A DNA stretch of 64,000 bases, from positions 40,450 through 104,449 of the forward strand of contig MU860076.1 of NCBI GenBank assembly GCA_033296875.1, written 5' to 3'. The position numbers and the translations under genes were made by a program. Below are positions 56,787 to 64,000 of the stretch, in pieces. This stretch comes from Achaetomium macrosporum. Its lineage: Eukaryota; Ascomycota; Sordariomycetes; Sordariales; Chaetomiaceae. The notes beneath the pieces were generated by a model, which saw nothing but the letters and a program-made list of their open reading frames with translations, was not told the origin of the DNA and searched no databases. The number at the start of each line of letters is the position of its first letter. Position 1 is the first letter of the stretch.

Positions 56787-57800
56787 TCTGGACTGGCGCG
56801 CGCATGGGACTTCTCCTCAGTGCGTTCAACGAGGGCCGTTCTGTCAAACTCGGCCTCGTTTCTCATGACAACAACGTCCACTTCACAGTGCACGTCGGTG
56901 GCGTACAGCAGAAAACGGAACCAGGTTTCCACATGGACTATGCTATGCAGGATGTTTGAGGTTGGCGAGGCCGCAACCGTGGAACACACGTCAACACCCG
57001 GGGGGAAGGGGGTTGCTTTGTGAGGGGTAGGAGGGATGGTGTGGAGGGGGTCGAGGGGACAGTCGGAATGGGCCATGATAGGAAGGAAGGTCTTTGTCAC
57101 TGCCGTGATGTCGAGAGGCGATTCCGGTTGTTTTGGTTTAACTAACGTTAGGCAAAGTCCCCATTAACGGGTTACGCCCGAGGCTCGAGTCGGGGTTGGA
57201 GCGCCATTCCTTTTGTTCCGCTCATTTACGTACATTATCCTCGTTTCTTCCCTGAATCCCTCCTCCCCTTCCGACGCATCCTCTATATGACGAACGGATC
57301 CTCCGCTATATTGCACGAGTTCGTGAACGGCAACTCGCTCCTGGCATGGTTTTTATCAGGGCCGAAACACAGGCAGGAGCCATGTCTAGTAGGTAGGTAT
57401 TCTGGACAGTAGAGCCCGAGCGACAAAACAGGCTTGATCAGGCCAAAGATTATGGGACTGGGAAATTAGAACACAATTACACAAGTTCGTGATCTGGAAT
57501 GATGAGGGTGTTCTCCAACTTCACAGGAGGGTGCGCAGGTGAATAAACCAAGGGCACGTTTCCCCAACAGCTGGCGACAGCTGAGCGAGTGTATTTTAAG
57601 CTGGCGACAGCTGAGCGAGTGTATTTTATCCTGACTGGTCAGTCCCGATAGCAAAACGCCACGTGCACAACGTGCCAACTCCCCCACCAAAATATCCAGC
57701 CTCACTTTTCACCCTCGCTCCCTCATTCAGCAACTTACACGCCGATTGGCGTCAACGCATCAAGAGCGATATCTAGGATCCAAAGAAGAGGAAAATAGAG
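56787..57800. other. 1-kb spacer with a tandem duplication upstream of the polyQ gene
   Basis: 56787-56960 may hold the real 3' end of the Hsp70-like gene. The rest is promoter of the gene at 57801, including a 30-bp tandem duplication at 57571-57628. Confidence 0.45.
57571..57628. repeat. 30-bp tandem duplication in a promoter
   Basis: CTGGCGACAGCTGAGCGAGT followed by GTATTTTAAG is repeated at once, the second copy ending GTATTTTA. The copies end about 175 bp before the ATG at 57801. Each contains a CAGCTG E-box-like core. Confidence 0.9.
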
Positions 57801-58724
57801 ATGGCGCAACAGGGTCAATCTCACATGGCGATGCAGTCAATGCAGTACAACTATCAAATGGCGCCCCCGCCGCCACAGCAGCAACAGGCCCAACATGTGC
57901 AAGCACAGTTCCAACCGCAACAGCCGCAACAGCCAATGCAGCAGCAACAGCAGCAACAGCAGCAGCAGCAGCAGCAGCAGCGGCCTAACTTTCAGATGGC
58001 CCTGCTGCCGCCGCCACAGGACCGCTTGTATAACACGTGGGACGACCTGAGAGAGGACGTCAAGGCGTTCGCCAAGTCCCAGGGTTATGCCGTGGTTATT
58101 GTCTCATCACTCAACCGCGACGCCGAGGGCCAATACCGCCGCTATAACATGTGCTGCGCAAAGGGCGGCAAGAGCTACGCGTCCCACAGCAAGGGTCTCC
58201 GCAACACGCGCTCGGCCAAGACGGGCTGCCCGATGCGCATGAAGGCGATCCAGGAGAAGGCGTGGCCGTACAACGACAAGTGGCACGTCATCGTGCAGTG
58301 CGCCGAGCACAACCACGAGCCCTTCACTGGCGGACCGGGGGCCAACGCCCCGTCGCAGTTTCGCAAGATCGAGGAGGATGGCAAGCGCTGGATCATGATC
58401 ATGCACCGCGAGGCCCAGTGCAACCTTCGCCAGCTGACCATCGGCATTCGCATCTCATTCGGCGACAAGTACCAGTACGTCAAGAAGAGCGACGTGCGCA
58501 ACATGCTGGCCAAGATCAAGCGCGAGGAGGAGAGGAAGGCCGCCGCTGCCGCTGCTGCTCAGGGTCTCCCGAGCAATGCGCCTTACACGCTCATCCCAGC
58601 CTCGCATTTGCCGCCGCCTCCCCCGCCGCAGCAGGTCGAGAGACTGCCTGCGTTGCCGGCCGATATGCAGGTCGCGGATCCGGATCTGGAGTCGGACGAT
58701 GACGGTGATGAGACATCACTTTAG
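57801..58724 (+). CDS. PolyQ protein with FAR1/WRKY-GCM1-type zinc domain
   Basis: A 307-residue frame without introns. The N-terminal 65 residues are Gln/Pro/Met-rich, with a run of 14 Gln. Residues about 70-180 resemble the FAR1 DNA-binding domain derived from MULE transposases (WRKY-GCM1 superfamily). They open with WDDLREDVKAFAKSQGYAVV, then carry Cys and His ligands in MCCAKGGKSY, KTGCPMRMKA and WHVIVQCAEHNHEPF. The transposase catalytic core is absent, so this is a stand-alone DNA-binding protein, probably a domesticated transcription regulator. A conserved tail (WIMIMHREAQCNLRQLTIGI) and an Ala-rich helix, then an acidic C-terminus, follow. Nuclear role inferred. Confidence 0.8.
   Translation: MAQQGQSHMAMQSMQYNYQMAPPPPQQQQAQHVQAQFQPQQPQQPMQQQQQQQQQQQQQQRPNFQMALLPPPQDRLYNTWDDLREDVKAFAKSQGYAVVIVSSLNRDAEGQYRRYNMCCAKGGKSYASHSKGLRNTRSAKTGCPMRMKAIQEKAWPYNDKWHVIVQCAEHNHEPFTGGPGANAPSQFRKIEEDGKRWIMIMHREAQCNLRQLTIGIRISFGDKYQYVKKSDVRNMLAKIKREEERKAAAAAAAQGLPSNAPYTLIPASHLPPPPPPQQVERLPALPADMQVADPDLESDDDGDETSL
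57939..57980 (+). repeat. CAG/CAA run encoding 14 glutamines
   Basis: Fourteen consecutive Gln codons, mostly CAG with a few CAA, inside the gene starting at 57801. The downstream half is pure CAG and therefore likely to vary in length. Confidence 0.95.
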
Positions 58725-59626
58725 GAGACGGATGGCGCTGGCTTGTTCGATTCGGAAGCGGCTGTCAACCGGGGGGGGGGGGGGGCTTGTGTATCTCAAA
58801 CCCCGGCTATTTAGCTGTCCTGGGATGACCATCAATTACTATGTTTTGGGAGTAGTGTTGTGGGTGGAGGCAAAGGTGTATGGGCAGATAAAGAGTGGCA
58901 GAGATATATGATTTCGCGGAGGATAGAATCATGTAACTAATCATTAGAGTCTCTGTTTTTTTTTTTCAGTTTTGCCGGAGCGGTTAACGCAAGGACACAA
59001 ACAGACTAGAGTTAATTGAGGTTGGCAGGAGAAGTGACGAGATCTCGGCATACCACCAGCTCAGTATCCTTCCTCCTCCGGTGTAGGCAGTTGTCCAAGG
59101 GAGCGGAGGGGGCCGGTGATTAGCATCCTAGTGCAGCATGCTAATCCAGAGGCTCCGGTGTACTGTGGGCAGCTAGGAAGACATGCTGGCTTGTTAACGA
59201 GACCAAGCGCACAGGCAATCACTAAACCAACAGTGTGTCAATGTGGAAGTTTGGAAACGAGGGCATCATATGAACCTAGCGAGAGCCTGAGATGCGTGAA
59301 TCGTTGGTCTCTGCAACAATTTAAGAGAGACGGGCGGACTCCATGGCTCCTAGGACAGGCCGGAGAGCTCACTCGAACGTATAACCATGAAATGGACAAC
59401 TTCCAAAATTGAACAGAACAAGCTGCAAGTGCAGCAAAACGACAGAGCTAAAAGAGATTCAAGAGACAGCTACTGTACTGTACCCAACCGCTACCCCCTC
59501 TCCTAGGTACGACAGGTCATCCCCCGTTTCCCTTTGTTTACCTTCCCTTCCGAAGCCAGCCACATCGCATGGATGTAATAATTCGCGTATTGCAATTTCG
59601 ACACAAAAGCCAGAGGAGTCCTCCGC
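58725..59626. other. Convergent spacer
   Basis: Includes a run of 15 G at 58771-58785 and a T9-type tract near 58957. No supported gene. Confidence 0.5.
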
Positions 59627-60462
59627 CTATCCTAGCAGCACCCCAACAGAGTTTCCAGTACCAGTCCCACCGCAAGTCCTGAGATGCCGCTTCAGATTAT
59701 CCGCCCGCATGTTCTTGACATCACACCGAGGGCAGGGGACGAACTCCTTGGAGTAGGTCCGGTCGTCGCGGCGCGCCATGTCCGGGTGGAACTTGTGCAC
59801 GTGCCGGGCCAGGTCCTTGCGCTCGGCGCCGCCCCTGTAGACGTTGCAGTAGGGGCACTTGTGGGGCCGGCTGTGGTTTTTCATGTGCTTTCTGTTCGGT
59901 CCGAAGAGACATGAGATGGTCAGTTGTTGTTGGTCTGTCTCTCTGTCTGTCTGTTCGAGGATCTGGTGGAGAGGACTGGACGGAGGCTCAGGAGAATGGG
60001 GTAAGGTGCGAGAGGGCAAAGAGCTGTTTTCTTGGCTTACCGGAGCTTGCATGCCAAGTTAAAGACCTTGACTTTGCTCTTGCAGTTTGGAAAGGTGCAT
60101 CTGTACTCCTTGGGGCGGCTAGAAGGGGAAGAGGACCGGGTGGAGGAGGAGGAGGTTGAGGAGAATGAATCGCTGTCTTGGTCAGAAACGGGGGACTCAG
60201 CAGCGGATGGAAGCGCGCGAGGGCCTAAAGGAGTCTTGTAGGAACCGCCGGAGTCCGGAGACACTGGTTCCATAGTGTTGAAATCCGAAGAGAGAGGCAG
60301 AACAGGAGAGTTGTCGAAATAGGCGCTGGTGCCAACGCAACCAGCTGGTTGCTCGAGTGTGAAATCGGAATTTCTGTCAGCGAATGAAGGACCGGGTTGG
60401 AGCTGACAGAAGGCGTAACCGTCGGAATCCTGCAAAGAACTGTCCGCCATGATGGTGGCCAT
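59627..60462 (-). CDS. C2H2 zinc-finger protein
   Basis: Predicted 228 residues from exons 60462-60041 and 59891-59627; the intron 60040-59892 (GTAAGC...GAACAG, 149 nt) lies inside the first finger. Three fingers sit at the C-terminus. Finger 1 is YRCTFPNC followed by KHMKNH, finger 2 is HKCPYC followed by DLARHVHKFH, and finger 3 is PCPRC followed by NLKRHLRTC, a C2HC variant. The N-terminal part is Ser-rich and acidic. This arrangement is typical of fungal C2H2 proteins of unknown target; DNA binding in the nucleus is inferred. The frame upstream of this ATG is open, apart from one TAG, back to at least 60930 (see next entry), so the true start may lie further upstream. Confidence 0.72.
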
Positions 60463-60474
60463 GCTTTCGGAACA

Positions 60475-60930
60475 CTACTCGTCCGAGACGCGGCTAACTC
60501 CGGAGAGAGCCGCAAGAGACATGGGAGCACCAAAAGAGAAAGTCTCTGCGGGATCACAGGCATTGCCATCGAAATAAGGCCAAAAATTGCCGGAGAGAAT
60601 ACTGGCTCCAGTGTCGTAGATCCCACATTCTTTTTCGGAGCAGGATCCAGGCCCGAACTCTGGAGAAACGGTGGGAAGACCACCGTTCAAGCAGGTCCAT
60701 CCGGAGAAAGGCACCTCAGGGGCTACTACGGACTCGGGAAGCGTCAAACCCCACGGGTCCGCGGTGCCACCGTTCCCAGGCCCATTGACGGTAGAAAGTT
60801 GGGCTGCATCAAATTCCAGCTGCATGCTTGGCTGTTCAGACCCAATTCCAGGCCACGAGGCGAGACTCATCTCCAACCCAAACCCCGTGCTAAGTTCGAG
60901 GCCTTCGAACTCGCCTTCCTCGTGGAGCAT
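60475..60930 (-). CDS. Acidic open frame in phase with the downstream C2H2 gene
   Basis: A 151-codon frame from the ATG at 60930 ending in TAG at 60475-60477, only 12 bp before the C2H2 start and in the same frame. It is acidic and Gly/Ser-rich (HEEGEFEGLELSTGFGLEMS) with no domain, like the transactivation regions that precede fungal zinc fingers. It could be the real N-terminus of the C2H2 protein interrupted by a nonsense codon, an upstream exon of it joined by an intron I could not place, or a chance frame. A GTAAGT donor on the minus strand near 61018 hints at still another upstream exon. Confidence 0.35.
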   Translation of the reverse strand: MLHEEGEFEGLELSTGFGLEMSLASWPGIGSEQPSMQLEFDAAQLSTVNGPGNGGTADPWGLTLPESVVAPEVPFSGWTCLNGGLPTVSPEFGPGSCSEKECGIYDTGASILSGNFWPYFDGNACDPAETFSFGAPMSLAALSGVSRVSDE

Positions 60931-61977
60931 GCCTTCCCCATCAACAGCGTGCCTCAAGCCCCTCCGTTAGTTCTCCCATTCAGAAAGGACGTGCAGTAAC
61001 GCTTGGAGCAGACTTACCCGGCGCGTAACACCGATCCGGACATCTGACACCGAGCTCTGCAGAGCTGTGAGACAGCCGGGGATCTAAAGTGGTGCTATTC
61101 CAGATGAATAAGTGATTGTCTCCACTCAAGCGATGTGAAGATCGTGCTGTACCGCGGCGATGGATGCTGACAAGACCAGACCGTGACAATGGATGGAGCA
61201 TCCACGACAGCGCCGGTGGAGCGGATGGCCCAGGAACAACGCAAGCACTAGCCACTGCGGCAAAATTGGCAGTCAAATACCCTAGACCACTTCAGTCACG
61301 TCAGTGTCCCAAGGATTGCAAACGGAGGAATACAAGAGGCATACCCTTCTTGCTGGTGCGGGTCGTCGAGGCGGAATCGGCACCTAACGTCGACATCCAA
61401 ACGCCATCAACGACCTCGAGGCAGAAATCCCAGATTCCCAAGCACCATGCCAAACGGAACGGCCCCGTAAGGCCCGCATTTGAGGCCCGCCATTTCGAGG
61501 CCTACTGCAGATACGCAGCTCGGCCGAGGACAAGGGTTCAATTGGTTGGCCATTTCTCCTCATTCACCCCTGCTCAACAAGGCAGTGGCGGAGGGGAGGG
61601 CACACAGCGAGGTCCAAAACTGATTGAACAGGTCGGAAATGTTTAAAGCTTTGACCTTCCGGTGATTGCCTTGTCGAACTCTCACGGAGACATCCGAAGT
61701 GACTTGTTACCGTATGTATGCCCCCGACAGGACTCAGAGGAGCAACTGTTCGTGTAACCCGACACATCTCGGGAGAGTGGCTGCCTCATCGAGGCTCACC
61801 ACCATGGAGAGGAAGGCATACCCTAGTTGGCCACAGAGGCCTCTTTCCGCCTTTTCGGACGGAGTCGAGGACTTCTTGATTATTTAATGATGACTTCGCA
61901 GAAGGAAACTGAGCATTTTCAAGACAACGACAGCAATTGCACCGCCATTTCCACCGCGCGAGAGTTTCGAGCGCAAG
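60931..61977. other. Divergent spacer between C2H2 and deaminase genes
   Basis: May contain 5' exons of the C2H2 gene on the minus strand (an open frame about 61200-61019 before a GTAAGT). The plus-strand frame 61116-61646 has no domain. Confidence 0.4.
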
Positions 61978-63743
61978 ATGTCAGAGTACGTCGAGATACC
62001 TCCCAGCACGCGCAAGCGGTTCTTCGAGCCCGTTATACTGTTGGATGCCCTCCGATCAGTCTACCTCAGAGACAACAGGACCTCGGAACCAGACCTGGAG
62101 TCGGACGCGGGAAAATCCCCGATGCAGACATACTACTGCTTTCTTAACAAACTGAGCCAGATCTGCGACAGCGAGCCAAAGCAGCCTCTCGGGAAAACCG
62201 TCAGCGCCGTTGTGGTCCTCGATTCGGGTACCATCGAGTACCGCTTGGCGTCCAACCAACGGGGCCGCCGTGAACTGGACACGGTCAGGGAATACTTGAC
62301 AGACATAATCGATGTGTTTGGCCGTGCCAGCGACGAGGAGATGAATAATAAGTCTTTTACGGCCCGTCTCCTCTCTGACGTATTGCGGAAGGTTCTGGCG
62401 TTCAACCGTCCCAGAATCGAGGACTACATTGATTCGTTGTGTGGGGTGAAAGGAAACAGCGAAAAAGACAGCCTCACTTTTTGCATCGAGTCCTCCGCAG
62501 ACGATGAGGCGAATGAGGGTAAGATATTTCGGCTCGCGGCTCCTCGATCGCTTCTTGTTGCTAATAGAATACTGCCTGCCGCGCTTCAGAGACATCGGCT
62601 GCTAACGCTCTCCGCAGCCTGCTGCCGCACATTCAGGCTGCAAGAAACGCCCCGCGGAAAGGCAACGACGCATGTAAGCTGCAAACCGCGGGAGATGCCT
62701 GAAGGGATACTGCTCATATTGCTCCTGCAGTTGCCAGTCACGCGGAAAAGCTCCTCAAGGCTATCCACTCCCACTACGCTTCCGGCCTCGGGGAGTATAT
62801 GAAAAAGAAGACCCGCGGCGACAACAGGGTTGCCGACAGCCCCTGGGACGACGTCCGCCACGCACTCGGCCGCCTGCTCTCCTACTATATCGCCATCAAA
62901 GTGCTCATCTCCGCCCGCAACCTCTGGCCCCGGATCTTCGTCGACTTCGAAGTGACGTGCATCCCTTCCCGCCAACCCCTCGGCGAACCGCCCGACATCC
63001 GCCGCAACGCAAATGGCATTCTCAACCGCATGGGCCGCAACAGATCCACCATCGACGCCTGCAAGCGCCACGCCAGGGACCTCCAGGCTCTCGGGCTCGA
63101 TGACCGCATCAGGGAGCGGGCCAGCCCGGGCCGCTTCCGGCCCATCGTCCACGCCGAGGTCAACCTGCTCGACTCGGTCCTGCGCGACCAGGAAGCGGCC
63201 GAGGCCGAGGGCGAGGACCCGATCCGCTTCTTCAACGAGGCCGAGTTCGGCCGCTACATCGGCAGCAGCAAGCCCACCTGCTTGCTGTGCCACTTCTACT
63301 TCGAGGCCCACCCGTCGCGCGTGCGTTGCCGCGAGACGCACTACAACCTGTACCCCAACTGGCGGGCGCCGGACGTGAAGACAAGCGACGGTGAGGAGGC
63401 GGAGCGGCAGCGGCTGGATATCATGGAGAGTCTGATCAAGGTCGTGCGCAACGAGACGGGGCGGGCGATCAGGGAGCGCTCGTATCCTCGGCGCAAGCAC
63501 GACTCTTGGGATACGCCGACGAATCCTCTCCCTGGGAGCACAGTCCGGGGGGTTGATGATCTGGCTTCGAGGATGAGCCAGATCGGCCTTGATGATGCCG
63601 CTTCAACCAGGGGCTGCCCGCCCGATGTCTCCTCGACATGGGGTGAAAGCGACTCGTCGCGGGAACAGACCCCTGGAAGTCCCACACTTGATGCGGACGA
63701 CGGGGTGGACGATGAAGATGACGATGGCGGTGTCAAACTGTGA
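61978..63743 (+). CDS. OTT_1508-type deaminase-fold protein
   Basis: Predicted 545 residues from exons 61978-62518, 62590-62673 and 62731-63743; both introns are phase 1 and join the frame cleanly. The C-terminal half carries a zinc-deaminase signature: HAE at about 349-351 (IVHAEVNLLD) and CxxC at about 392-395 (TCLLCHFYF), followed by THYNLYPNW. This matches the OTT_1508-like deaminase group, common in filamentous fungi and predicted by others to act on nucleic acids or nucleotides; no substrate is known. The N-terminal helical region (about 1-230) is a typical partner. The C-terminus is acidic and disordered (DDGVDDEDDDGG). All metal-binding and proton-shuttle residues are present. Confidence 0.8.
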
Positions 63744-64000
63744 AATCCGGGATGCTACGTTTCTCTTTCCCTTTCTGCGGTACTCTTTCTTGTGTCTGAG
63801 TCCTTGGTGGTTAGCGTCAGAAATTTTGAACTGGAAGGATGAACCACTGGAGCTGACCCGGATCATGGGATGATTCGAGGAGAGGCAGGGACAGGGTCAA
63901 CCGTGCGCTTGCAGCATAATGTTGAATCTATTATGAGCAGCCATCTATATTATTATTATTATTATTCCTACACCGCTATGCCCTTGGGCGTGCCGGACCT
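63744..64000. other. Window end, 3' spacer with (ATT)6
   Basis: 3' untranslated sequence of the deaminase gene. Six ATT units lie at 63949-63966. No gene seen before the window ends. Confidence 0.5.

Overview
The window is nuclear DNA of a filamentous ascomycete, most likely a sordariomycete near the Chaetomiaceae (order Sordariales). This rests on short GT-AG introns of about 50-130 bp with CTAAC/CTGAC branch sites, G+C-rich coding sequence, and recognisable fungal families: a secreted AA9 polysaccharide monooxygenase, a LysM/CBM18 chitin-binding protein, a fungal P450, and listerin. The genus is inference. There are 22 intact or near-intact gene models and two clearly broken loci. No rRNA, CRISPR array or intact transposon was seen, and no tRNA was recognised by eye.

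Layout. 1-5 kb: an FHA-domain protein of the Tos4/Plm2 type and a ribosome-biogenesis L1-domain protein (Cic1/Utp30/RSL1D1 type), both on +. 6.8-22 kb: mostly secreted or metabolic genes separated by long spacers: a P450 (+), a LysM-CBM18-LysM secreted protein (-), a small Cys-rich protein with three repeats and a possible myristoylation signal (-), an FAD monooxygenase fused to a multi-span membrane domain (+), an AA9 LPMO (+) and an AYR1-like SDR (-). 23.9-29.6 kb: a single-pass membrane protein, a small conserved protein, and a repeat-rich, probably mitochondrial membrane protein. 31.6-36.6 kb: the ribosome quality-control E3 ligase listerin (LTN1/RKR1).

37.6-64 kb looks accessory. It holds a disrupted SNTX-like (stonustoxin-like MACPF) plus P-loop GTPase locus, a mucin-like membrane protein, a small methyltransferase, a thioredoxin-reductase-like flavoprotein, a tandem-GFA protein, a frameshifted F-box gene, a conserved fungal protein with a damaged 3' end, an Hsp70-like ATPase, a polyQ FAR1/WRKY-GCM1-type zinc protein, a C2H2 protein with a suspicious in-frame TAG upstream, and an OTT_1508-type deaminase. 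Reading-frame damage is confined to this half. The long housekeeping gene LTN1 is clean, so either accessory genes are decaying here or local assembly errors need checking.

Splicing is unusually informative. Models require a 9-nt and a 19-nt microexon, a GC-AG intron, two GTCCGT donors and three introns that are multiples of three with no stop codon. All exon boundaries were placed by eye from splice signals and protein continuity, not by alignment or RNA data. The best candidates for something undescribed are the SNTX-GTPase fusion, the triple CPxTG-repeat small protein, and the EPDGKYA-repeat protein.
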